Assembly (NCBI GenBank): GCA_017473945.1
Contig: JAFUIW010000044.1
Location: 1 to 33,599, forward strand
Source of the DNA: Methanobrevibacter sp.
GTDB taxonomy: Archaea > Methanobacteriota > Methanobacteria > Methanobacteriales > Methanobacteriaceae
Direction of reading: 5' to 3'
DNA length: 33,599 bases
The notes beneath the pieces are model-generated. The model ran no database searches and had not been told where the DNA came from. It saw nothing but the letters and a program-made list of their open reading frames with translations. The translations under genes were made by a program, and so were the position numbers. Below, piece after piece: positions 25,214 through 33,220 of this stretch (positions are counted from its first letter, which is position 1; every line of letters starts with the position of its first letter).

Positions 25214-28200
25214 TTAAAGTTTTTTATTTATGTGCCTTTCATCAAGCTCATATAGCAGTTCCACAATATTGAACAGCTCGTCATAATCATACATGTTAAG
25301 GCAATCCTGTGCCTTTCCAATTAGCTCATCTGCAAGTTTTTCATTGTTCGTATAAATTCCTTCAAGTTTTAAATTGAAATAGCACTCCTCAAGAACACTA
25401 TCCCTATTCAATGCAACATATCTTGCAACCAAATCACTATGATATCGCTTCAGCTGCTTTAAGTCATTATTTGCCAATATTTCATCGATTTCTTCGATTT
25501 CAAATAGACCCTTGGCCTTTGCAATTTCCATTTTTCTTAAAACATTTTCCCTTAATGTGACAAATTCCAAATCCTCTTTTTTATACTCCACCAAAGTTTC
25601 CAAGTAATCAATGTAAATTAAAGTCTGATTATATGCAATAGGGTATCGTTTGGACATCTCAACTAACCGGTCAATGTAGTCAAGGATTTCCTGATTGAAT
25701 TCATATGAATAATCCTTTAAAAACTCAATGTCATTCATTATTCTGACATGACGATTCATCAAGTCCCTTAAAATGATGCCATCATCATTCATGCCAAATG
25801 ACCTGTTAAGGTATGGAATATGGATGAGTTCATTTTCAACTATGTTCGGTGATTTAACGTCAATGCCAACCGTCAAGGCTTTATTATAAATGTTGATGGT
25901 GAATGACTCAAAAGGCAAACTAACCCTAAATTGACCATCAATTGTTAATGGAACCACCATTGAATTATCATTGCTTTTGAATTCTATTTCATATCCTAAA
26001 AACGAGCATTTGGAATCCATGCAAAATACTTTTCCTGAAATAATTCCATTGGCAGAATTCAGAACAACTGAAAATGGCTCTTCAGAGTGCATTGAGTGCG
26101 GTTTTTCAAGGCTTCCCGCATAGAGGGCTGCACCTCTTGACACGACAGTCAATGGATTCAGGCCTGATTCAATCTCAATATTGAATTCCTCGGCAATGCT
26201 TTCATGAACAATCGGACTGAGAGATGAACCGCCAACAAGAATAATTTTGTTTATGTCATCGTCACTAAGTGAGTTTTCATCTAACAGGTCTCTTGAGATT
26301 TTAAATGTGTAGTTAATTAATGGAAGCATGATTTCCTTGAGTGTTTCTTGAGTTAAACTGTACTTAAAATCATAACCATCAAAAAGATTAGGAGCACATA
26401 TAGATGACTCTGTTGAAATAGTTAAATCTTTCTTGATTTCTTCTGCAAGATTTTTCAGTCTTGCGAAAATCTTGTCATATTTTTTATTTTCCCGTCTGAA
26501 ATCATCAAGATTAAGGTCATAAGCAATTTTCGGCTTGAACAAATCATTGACAATCTTCCAGTCAATGGCGTTTCCTCCAAGATTTTCCAAACCATCAGTT
26601 GCAAGCTTCTCAATCTCTCCGTTGTTATCTCTAATCAATGTGACATTGAAAGTTCCACCACCCAGGTCATAAATCATCCAAACGCCATTATCTGCTTTAA
26701 GATTATAGGCCAGGCTTACGGCAATAGGCTCCAACAGAAGGCTGTGTGATCTGAATCCTGCAAGTTCAGCAGCATCATTGACAGCCCTTGTCTTTATGGG
26801 ATTTGAATTGGCAGGAACACAAATAACAACATGTTCCATATTCACTCCAGTTTCATCATATACGGAAACTCTCAAGTCCTTTAAAACCTCTGCAGACAGC
26901 TCTTCCGGAAACATCACGCGGGAAGAATTTTCAAACTTGAACGGAACTGAAAATCCCATGTTCTGTTTGAATTCAGATACTGCATTACGGCTGTTTTCAA
27001 AAATCGCATTCCGTGCGACTGCACCCACTTTAACATTATCAGAATCATCAATCAAAACTGCTGACGGTGTAAAATCTTCCCCTGTCCGGTGATTTTTTAT
27101 GACTGTAGGATTTCCATCATTAAAGTAAGAAACAACAGAGTCTGTTGTTCCCAAATCGATTGCATAGTCAATGGTGTCCTTTTTAATCTCATATGTGTTT
27201 TTGAAATGCATTTTCATGTTCTGTTTCCACAGTGACATTTTATATGCATATTTCTGTCGGATTTGTGGGTTTACAACAACAGCAAATTCCATCAGATTGG
27301 CTCCAGAGGAGAGCTTATTCAAGTTGACCAATCTTACTGCCTCAACAGCAATCTCATCTACTGAGTAGGTTTTAAGCGTTGGAAGAATATCTTCATACAA
27401 TGCATTAATTTCGCTGCTTGACTTCATCAGATTCTCAAGCAACACTACAGATTTGAACAGGCTTCCATGACTCTGAAGGTCAATGAATATTTTCCACAGT
27501 TCAATATAATGCTGATACTTATTTTTAAGCGATGGATTGTAAGCTATAGCTTCATTTAAAAAGTTACAGGCAAGCTTGTAATTCTGTCCTTTGAGATTTA
27601 CAGTGAAAGCCTTTGATATCAGCTTCAAATCGGGATTTTTAGACTTCCATATTCTCAGCGTTTCGGAATAGCACTTACGAACATCATAATCTGCCAAAAC
27701 TTCCCCTTCCAATATCTCAATAGCTTCATCCAGTTTATTTTCACGCTTAGCAAGTTCAAAAGCTTCCCTAATCGAATCATTTATTATGTACTCAGCATAT
27801 TCGTCATGATAGTCATCACTGATGCTTGAACCGTATGAAATTTGTGAAGATGTAAACTCGTCAATGGCTTTTTCAACATCACCTAAAAGGCCATATGCAT
27901 CGCCATATCGCTTGTCCGGATTGGTGTCAAGACATTTCATTACAATCTCATCAACTTTGCCAGAGACATGTTTATTATAATAGCTGGGTGCTTTCAGCTC
28001 CTTTTTCCATGGTTTTAAATCAATCAGCTCTTCATTAGAGTATTCATCAACATCATAGGGATAACGATTGGTCAAAAGCTGATAGAAAATAACACCAACG
28101 GCATAGACATCACTTCTGGTCGATACTGATTTGGTGAATAGTTCAGGAGCCATGTACGGCCTTGTTCCGGCAATGTCAATGTCCGATATGCCGGTTGTTA

Positions 28201-28741
28201 CTTCCTTTGCAAAACCGAAATCAGATATCTTGATTAGAATATTTCCACAGGCGTTAAAACTGAGCAAAACATTGTTTGGCTTTAAATCTCTATGTATTAT
28301 AGGAGGGTTGGCAGAATGCAAAGTGTTTAGTCCATTGAGTATCTGGCGAATCAAATCCAGACTCCTGGACATTGGCATGAACAGGTTATTTTCAATGAAT
28401 GAATTCAAATAACGCTCCAGATCTCCTCCTGAAACGTATTCCATTACAAAATAAGCATGGTTTTGGCCGTCTTCAAAATCAGATATCTCGGCAGCGTCAT
28501 AAATAGCTATGATATTTTCATTTCTGAGCTGACTGGCCAATGTGACCTCACGAAAAACTTCTTTTTTATTAGTGGAAGCACTTAAGGGTTCCTTGATGAT
28601 TTTCATTGCCATCAATGTATCTAGATAGTTATGATTTACCAGATAAACCTTTGCAAATGATCCTTCACCCAAAAATTTTTTAACTTCAAATTTTCCATTA
28701 AAAAATTCTTCTATCAGGCGTTTAACTTCATCAAAGCCCAC
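25214..28741 (-). CDS. Ser/Thr protein kinase fused to an Hsp70 ATPase domain
   Basis: An 1175-residue cytosolic fusion. Residues about 15-290 form a Hanks-type kinase with every catalytic part: GEGSFAKV (25-32), Lys47, HRDLKPNN (150-157), DFG (174-176) and APE (198-200). Residues 320-515 are helical and repeat-like. From about 525 to 880 comes an Hsp70-type ATPase: DLGTT (529-533), the phosphate-2 loop DLGGGTF (692-698), the adenosine loop VGGSS (837-841) and RGAALYAG; the remaining 295 residues hold a short beta part and helices, not a standard DnaK tail. No membrane span or DnaJ partner is visible. It lies between an FHA protein gene (30 bases) and a phosphatase gene. A kinase that senses or is gated by protein folding is an attractive reading. 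GTG/ATG choice: ATG at 28741. Confidence 0.92.
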   Translation of the reverse strand: MGFDEVKRLIEEFFNGKFEVKKFLGEGSFAKVYLVNHNYLDTLMAMKIIKEPLSASTNKKEVFREVTLASQLRNENIIAIYDAAEISDFEDGQNHAYFVMEYVSGGDLERYLNSFIENNLFMPMSRSLDLIRQILNGLNTLHSANPPIIHRDLKPNNVLLSFNACGNILIKISDFGFAKEVTTGISDIDIAGTRPYMAPELFTKSVSTRSDVYAVGVIFYQLLTNRYPYDVDEYSNEELIDLKPWKKELKAPSYYNKHVSGKVDEIVMKCLDTNPDKRYGDAYGLLGDVEKAIDEFTSSQISYGSSISDDYHDEYAEYIINDSIREAFELAKRENKLDEAIEILEGEVLADYDVRKCYSETLRIWKSKNPDLKLISKAFTVNLKGQNYKLACNFLNEAIAYNPSLKNKYQHYIELWKIFIDLQSHGSLFKSVVLLENLMKSSSEINALYEDILPTLKTYSVDEIAVEAVRLVNLNKLSSGANLMEFAVVVNPQIRQKYAYKMSLWKQNMKMHFKNTYEIKKDTIDYAIDLGTTDSVVSYFNDGNPTVIKNHRTGEDFTPSAVLIDDSDNVKVGAVARNAIFENSRNAVSEFKQNMGFSVPFKFENSSRVMFPEELSAEVLKDLRVSVYDETGVNMEHVVICVPANSNPIKTRAVNDAAELAGFRSHSLLLEPIAVSLAYNLKADNGVWMIYDLGGGTFNVTLIRDNNGEIEKLATDGLENLGGNAIDWKIVNDLFKPKIAYDLNLDDFRRENKKYDKIFARLKNLAEEIKKDLTISTESSICAPNLFDGYDFKYSLTQETLKEIMLPLINYTFKISRDLLDENSLSDDDINKIILVGGSSLSPIVHESIAEEFNIEIESGLNPLTVVSRGAALYAGSLEKPHSMHSEEPFSVVLNSANGIISGKVFCMDSKCSFLGYEIEFKSNDNSMVVPLTIDGQFRVSLPFESFTINIYNKALTVGIDVKSPNIVENELIHIPYLNRSFGMNDDGIILRDLMNRHVRIMNDIEFLKDYSYEFNQEILDYIDRLVEMSKRYPIAYNQTLIYIDYLETLVEYKKEDLEFVTLRENVLRKMEIAKAKGLFEIEEIDEILANNDLKQLKRYHSDLVARYVALNRDSVLEECYFNLKLEGIYTNNEKLADELIGKAQDCLNMYDYDELFNIVELLYELDERHINKKL

Positions 28742-28771
28742 TTAAACCACCTAATTAGATTTGAAATCTAA

Positions 28772-29563
28772 TTAAAATGTACAATAAATTACTGCTCCGC
28801 CATTTCCCCTGGACAACTTTAAAAATGAATTAGGTTTTAATTTGGTAGCTTTGCCCTTTTGAACTTCAATATCTCCTATGTAAGTTCCGTTTGAGCTAGC
28901 CTCATCAATTATATACCAACCGTCATTTTTATAAAACAATTTCAAATGAGGTTTTGACACGTTGGAAACTGTATCATAACTGTTGTCCAAAAGAATGGAA
29001 AATGATGCCAGATCTGCCTGGCTGAAATTTGCCTTACGACCAATTAGGACTGTTTCATCCCGGCGAACTTTAAATGTTTTTCCTTTATCCACACCATTGA
29101 ATATTGTGAGTACGCAGTTGTCATCCTCATGGTATTTTTGATTAGACTTATACAAATCAAAGAATGTGAAGAGCTCATCGGAAAGGAAGTTAATTTCCAA
29201 AAATAAGTCTTCAAATGCATCTTCCTTGATAACGTAAGCCTTAACTGTTCTTTTACCAATCTTATTGGGCACTTCCTTTTTTATTTCAACTTCACAAACG
29301 AGATTGGCGTTCATGAGCTGTTTCATGTGTTGGCCCAACATCTGTGGAGTTATTTCAATATTGTAATTTTTTAAAAGAATGGAGTTGATTTCACGTGAAT
29401 ATAAAGGGTCTGTTGACTGTGACTGATTGTATTTCTGATTGTCCCTTAAGATTTCAAGTATTGAAAATCTCACTTTATTATTTACTGCTGCTAGTTTCTG
29501 AGAAATTAAGTCAGAACTTTCTGAATCTATAATTACTGTTTTATCGATATCTGAATCGAACAT
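28772..29563 (-). CDS. Winged-helix and FHA domain protein
   Basis: A 263-residue protein. Residues about 25-115 form a winged-helix DNA-binding domain (VRFSILEILRDN, SREINSILLKNY, TPQMLGQHMKQLMNANLV, then a wing). Residues about 150-263 are an FHA domain with the phosphothreonine-binding set GR (175-176), SxxH (203-206) and NG (225-226). The N-terminus has DKTVII, a Thr context like those phosphorylated in other kinase-FHA systems. Joined with the next gene, a Ser/Thr kinase, it offers a direct route from phosphorylation to transcription: the phosphorylated kinase or N-terminus would be bound by the FHA domain and alter DNA binding. It might autoregulate the operon. Confidence 0.88.
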   Translation of the reverse strand: MFDSDIDKTVIIDSESSDLISQKLAAVNNKVRFSILEILRDNQKYNQSQSTDPLYSREINSILLKNYNIEITPQMLGQHMKQLMNANLVCEVEIKKEVPNKIGKRTVKAYVIKEDAFEDLFLEINFLSDELFTFFDLYKSNQKYHEDDNCVLTIFNGVDKGKTFKVRRDETVLIGRKANFSQADLASFSILLDNSYDTVSNVSKPHLKLFYKNDGWYIIDEASSNGTYIGDIEVQKGKATKLKPNSFLKLSRGNGGAVIYCTF

Positions 29564-29598
29564 GGTGAAATCTCCTATGTTAAATTATAATTGTTAAT

Positions 29599-30399
29599 CT
29601 AAATTGCACTGCTTAAAACATCATGATAAGCTTTCAAGTCTTTTTCACGTAAATTCAGCTTATCCATAAGCTCAACAATTAATGCATCAAGCAATACCAA
29701 AGCTGAAACCTCAAATGCAGTTCCCATCAAAATCAATTCCAATGGACGGTATATATTACTTATACCATATATTTCATGAGGCAATTCGTACATCTGCGCC
29801 ATTATCTTTTTATCAGCCATATCTATATTTTTTCTAGGAAGCTCTTCGAGTTGACGTTTTATATCCTCATCCCTTTCAAAATTCATGATAGTCTTTGGTA
29901 AAAATTCAATGAAGCGTTCTATGTCTGAATCTTCAAGGTTTACAAGCATCTGCGGCAGTGAATCAATTACAATTCTTGCATCAGACTTCTGGGCGAGGTC
30001 TGATTCTGTATTGCCGCAAACGGTTAAGAACTTGACATTGTCGATTTTGGAGTCCTCTACAATCTGAGTAATTGAATTGGATTTACCTGATTTGGATATG
30101 ATTATGATAATATCTCCATCCTGGACAGGCGGAGCTATTGTTTCATTGAATACATATACGTAAAATCCCAAATGCATCAGTCTCATTGCAAATGACTTAG
30201 CAACGAAACCTGATCTGCCTGCACCTGCGAGGAAAATTGTGGTTTTTCTCTCTGTGGCAGTTCTCTTATTTGAAGCTGTCAAAATTATGTCCCTAAACTT
30301 GCAGATAGCTTCTTCCTGATTTTCTAAAACTGATTTTGTTCTATTAAGATTTTTTAGGATTTCATCCAAAGATAAATCCATATATTTTAACTCAGACAT
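29599..30399 (-). CDS. SIS-domain protein, 6-phospho-3-hexuloisomerase-like with insertion
   Basis: A 266-residue SIS (sugar isomerase) protein. The fold is shown by FLAGAGRSGFVAKSFAMRLMHLG (about 53-75), DIIIIISKSGKSNSIT (about 95-110) and the closing helix GTAFEVSALVLLDALIVELM, which is diagnostic for 6-phospho-3-hexuloisomerase (HxlB). Normal HxlB has about 180-200 residues; here some 60-70 acidic and helical residues (about 165-228) are inserted before the last part. HxlB acts in the ribulose monophosphate pathway that makes pentoses in many archaea, but no hxlA is adjacent. AGGTTATT precedes the ATG. It sits between RtcB and FHA genes, so a regulatory or repair-linked role is possible. 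Confidence 0.82.
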   Translation of the reverse strand: MSELKYMDLSLDEILKNLNRTKSVLENQEEAICKFRDIILTASNKRTATERKTTIFLAGAGRSGFVAKSFAMRLMHLGFYVYVFNETIAPPVQDGDIIIIISKSGKSNSITQIVEDSKIDNVKFLTVCGNTESDLAQKSDARIVIDSLPQMLVNLEDSDIERFIEFLPKTIMNFERDEDIKRQLEELPRKNIDMADKKIMAQMYELPHEIYGISNIYRPLELILMGTAFEVSALVLLDALIVELMDKLNLREKDLKAYHDVLSSAI

Positions 30400-30411
30400 G
30401 TCAATAACCTT

Positions 30412-31518
30412 TTAAGCTTTGAAATTATAAACTGGTTTTACAATATCTATTATTTTAACTGTATCTTCGACATTATTTAAAATATTATCTATTGGTTTAT
30501 ATGCCATCGGAGATTCATCCAATGTTTTTTTGGAAACTGATGTTGAATATATTCCTTCCATTGCCCTTTCGAAATCATCAAATGACAATTCTTCCTTGGC
30601 TTTGGAACGGCTGAAAAGACGTCCTGCACCATGAGGGGCAGAATAGTTCCAGTCACTGTTTCCCTTTCCTTTACAGATTATTGACCCATCGCGCATGTTT
30701 ATCGGAATTATTAATGTTTCGTTTTTGTTTGCTGAAACAGCACCTTTTCTTAAAATCATCCTGTCCATATCAATGTAGTTGTGGATTGTAGTGAATGATT
30801 TGGTGAAGTCCATTCCGTATTCGCTTAAAATGGTCTCGGCTATGGCCTTACGGTTCAGTGATGCAAAGTCCTGCATTATTTTCATGTCATGTATGTAATC
30901 CTCAAATATCCTTCCTTCACAGTAAATCAGGTCCTTGTCCGATGCCATGTTGTGGAATCTCTTGAACTCCTTCAACGCTGCATTCTGATAGTATTCACAA
31001 ACATCAGCACCGATTCTGCGACTTCCTGAATGGATTACCATTATCAAATCACCATCTTTGGTTTGATTGATTTCAATGAAATGGTTTCCACCTCCAAGAG
31101 TGCCCAGTGCGAAATTGCCTTCGCTTCCAGCCTCTAAATTGAAATAACATTTGAGTTCTGTCAAGTCAAAATTATTCATGAAATGATGAGGTATTGCCCT
31201 TTTCTTGTAGCCGTGAGGCACCTTATGATGAATTATATGGTCAAGGCGTTCAAAATCAATCACATCGACATCAAGATAAACCACCTCCATTCCACAGCCT
31301 ATATCAGATCCTACCAGATTTGGAACAACCCTGTCTGTAATTGTCATTGTTGTTCCGATTGTACAGCCCCTTCCAGCATGGATGTCTGGCATCATGCGTA
31401 TTTTCTGGCCTTCAGCGATGGGCTGGTTTAGAAATTGGATTACCTGTGAAATGCTGACCGGATCAACATCATCTGAAAATATTTTGGCTGTTGCATATCT
31501 CCCATTTAATTCAAACAT
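30412..31518 (-). CDS. rtcB: RtcB-family RNA ligase, short form
   Basis: A 368-residue RtcB-family protein. Visible are DIHAGRGCTIG, the metal Cys in LVGSDIGCGM, GGGNHFIE, HSGSRRIG and SAPHGAGRLFSRSKAKEE, which holds the His that takes the GMP adduct. RtcB joins 2',3'-cyclic phosphate to 5'-hydroxyl RNA ends using GTP. The canonical archaeal tRNA-splicing RtcB has about 480 residues; this one is more than 100 shorter, like bacterial accessory RtcB forms used for RNA repair. GAGGTGAT precedes the ATG, the strongest ribosome site in the region, and a TATA-like run lies at about 31541-31575. It is the first gene of the string that leads through SIS and FHA genes to the kinase, with gaps of 12-35 bases. 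Confidence 0.88.
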   Translation of the reverse strand: MFELNGRYATAKIFSDDVDPVSISQVIQFLNQPIAEGQKIRMMPDIHAGRGCTIGTTMTITDRVVPNLVGSDIGCGMEVVYLDVDVIDFERLDHIIHHKVPHGYKKRAIPHHFMNNFDLTELKCYFNLEAGSEGNFALGTLGGGNHFIEINQTKDGDLIMVIHSGSRRIGADVCEYYQNAALKEFKRFHNMASDKDLIYCEGRIFEDYIHDMKIMQDFASLNRKAIAETILSEYGMDFTKSFTTIHNYIDMDRMILRKGAVSANKNETLIIPINMRDGSIICKGKGNSDWNYSAPHGAGRLFSRSKAKEELSFDDFERAMEGIYSTSVSKKTLDESPMAYKPIDNILNNVEDTVKIIDIVKPVYNFKA

Positions 31519-31628
31519 TTTATCACCTCACGAAATCGGTTATTTAAATTTATAATTTATTTTATATTTAAATCGTATAAATGAATTGCTTTACATAAGT
31601 TAAATATTTTTAACAAAAACTTTAGGTC

Positions 31629-31985
31629 ATGAAACAACTAATCAATAGCTTCAAACATGCAACTGAAGGAATAATCACCACAATTTGCGTTGAGCAAAAC
31701 GTGAAAATACAAGTTCTGGCAATGATTTGCACTGTCATTTTGGGATTAGTATTAAAATTATCACAAATCGAGTGGATTATCTGTATCTTACTGTTTGGAG
31801 GCGTAATCAGTGCCGAGATGTTCAACACATCTCTGGAAAAGACGCTTGACTACATCAACACCGAATACGATGAAAAAATCAAGTTCATCAAGGATGCATC
31901 GGCAGGGGCAGTTCTGGTTTTGGCAAACACATCCACAATAATCGGACTGATTATTTTCATCCCAAAAATCATATCCTCAATCTAG
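31629..31985 (+). CDS. Diacylglycerol/undecaprenol kinase family protein (DgkA-like)
   Basis: A 118-residue three-span membrane protein with the prokaryotic DgkA signature AEMFNTSLEKTLD (about 64-76) and KDASAGAVLVLA (about 90-100), where the Glu and Asn bind metal and ATP. It phosphorylates a membrane lipid alcohol such as diacylglycerol or a polyprenol; in archaea the lipid is probably an isoprenoid alcohol. The ribosome site (TAGG close to the ATG) is weak. It is divergent from rtcB, and its last 17 bases overlap the converging phosphatase gene. Confidence 0.88.
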   Translation: MKQLINSFKHATEGIITTICVEQNVKIQVLAMICTVILGLVLKLSQIEWIICILLFGGVISAEMFNTSLEKTLDYINTEYDEKIKFIKDASAGAVLVLANTSTIIGLIIFIPKIISSI

Positions 31986-32394
31986 CGATTTTCAATGCTC
32001 TTGAGATTTCCATGAAACATGCATCATATACAGAATAATTTCCTCCGACAGGATCTGGAATGTCAAGAGGATATTCATGGATGAATTCCCTGATTGTGTA
32101 TATCTCGACATCAGGATAGTATATTTTAACTTTTTCCTTGTGATACTGCTCAAATGTCAGTACCAAATCCATATCATCTATTTTCGCATCCTTAAAGTAA
32201 GTTGCCCTATGGTCAGATAAGTCTATTCCATGAGCCATGCAAACAGATAGAGTGTTTTTTGACGGTGATTTGCCGTTTTTTGCAATGACTCCGCAAGAAT
32301 GGACTTCAACATCACTTTTCACCATAAGTTTGAATATTGCTTCAGCCATTGCACTTCTGCATGTATTTGCAGTGCAAACAAATATGATTTTCAT
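31969..32394 (-). CDS. Low-molecular-weight protein phosphatase (LMW-PTP family)
   Basis: A 141-residue protein beginning MKIIFVCTANTCRSAMAEAI, with the phosphate loop Cys7-x5-Arg13-Ser, and the general-acid loop IPDPVGG (about 112-118). Length and order are standard for the family, which includes phosphotyrosine and phosphoarginine phosphatases and thioredoxin-type arsenate reductases; the extra Cys12 in the loop is compatible with a redox switch. It overlaps the DgkA-like gene tail to tail by 17 bases, so transcription of one may affect the other. A link with the kinase operon nearby is possible but not shown. Confidence 0.88.
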   Translation of the reverse strand: MKIIFVCTANTCRSAMAEAIFKLMVKSDVEVHSCGVIAKNGKSPSKNTLSVCMAHGIDLSDHRATYFKDAKIDDMDLVLTFEQYHKEKVKIYYPDVEIYTIREFIHEYPLDIPDPVGGNYSVYDACFMEISRALKIARLRI

Positions 32395-32515
32395 CCCATC
32401 ACTCCTTAAAGTTAATCAGTGATACTTTTATAAAATATCGTATTTAACATGATGAAAGAAATCCATTTATGTGATTTATTTATCCAAGAAAGTCTATTTT
32501 AATTGAGGTGGTAAT

Positions 32516-33037
32516 ATGGATGCAATTTTAAACGAATACAAAAAACATGGTGTAGACGAGTTCTACAGACTCCACAGCCACGACTATGAAAATCCACACA
32601 ATGACATTATAGAAAACCTCCTGGTTGAAGCCAAAAGCGTTTGGAATATCAAAGGAAACATTCTGGATTTGTGCTGTGGCAGCGGAGAAGTGTCAAGGAT
32701 GTTTAAAGAATGCAATGTTGAGGGCCTGGATCCTTACACCAAGGAGTTGTATGAGAAAAACACAGCAAACCACTGCATCGAGATGACTTTCAAAGACATT
32801 GTTCGAAACGGTTTTGAAAGAAATTATGATTTTGTAATCTGCTCATATGCAATGCATCTTTGTGAAAAATCCATGCTTCCGATGCTTTTGTACCGCATCA
32901 GCGAAGCAAGCGAAAATCTCATAATAATTACCCCTCACAAAAAACCGAATTGTAATGGCAAATTCTTTTTGGAAAGAAAAAGAATGAAAAAAGAGCGCAC
33001 AAGCATCATCTTGTATGAAAAGCATATGACCAATTAA
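32516..33037 (+). CDS. SAM-dependent methyltransferase, class I
   Basis: A 173-residue Rossmann-fold methyltransferase. Motif I is NILDLCCGSGEVSRMF (about 43-58), with the acidic residue of motif II in VEGLDPYTKELYE, and YDFVICSYAMHLCEK (about 101-115) as the motif IV region. It ends shortly after strand 6, so it is a minimal form. GAGGTGGT precedes the ATG. Substrate cannot be told: the short form and the Cys-rich motif I are seen in several uncharacterised archaeal methyltransferases. A weak hairpin (TAAAGA-GTTT-TCTTTA, 33035-33050) follows. Confidence 0.82.
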   Translation: MDAILNEYKKHGVDEFYRLHSHDYENPHNDIIENLLVEAKSVWNIKGNILDLCCGSGEVSRMFKECNVEGLDPYTKELYEKNTANHCIEMTFKDIVRNGFERNYDFVICSYAMHLCEKSMLPMLLYRISEASENLIIITPHKKPNCNGKFFLERKRMKKERTSIILYEKHMTN

Positions 33038-33060
33038 AGAGTTTTCTTTATGCGACTTAT

Positions 33061-33186
33061 TAATGGGAACAGTTAAAACTAAAAAATGGTGCTTGAAGAT
33101 GATTGGTTTGAATTCCTTAAAAACTATTAATAAATACCTACGAATATTGTCTAGATTCAAGCGAATCATCTCTTTTAAGCCCATTA
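33061..33186. repeat. Long imperfect inverted repeat
   Basis: The outer arms TAATGGG (33061-33067) and CCCATTA (33180-33186) enclose TTAAAA (33073-33078) with TTTTAA (33173-33178) and the 16-base arms starting GATGATTGG (33098-33113) and ending GAATCATC (33155-33170), which match at 14 of 16 positions. The whole 126 bases could fold back on itself. It may be a miniature inverted-repeat element, a structured RNA or the remnant of a mobile element; no flanking duplication was found. Confidence 0.45.
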
Positions 33187-33220
33187 CTCTTTTTACAATA
33201 ACAATTCAGAGATGATTATC

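Noticed and set aside
32843-33184. A 113-residue reading frame on the minus strand over the methyltransferase end and the inverted repeat
   Set aside because: Most of it is antisense to a well-supported gene. The remainder lies in the fold-back element, and although it could be a mobile-element remnant it shows no family motif.
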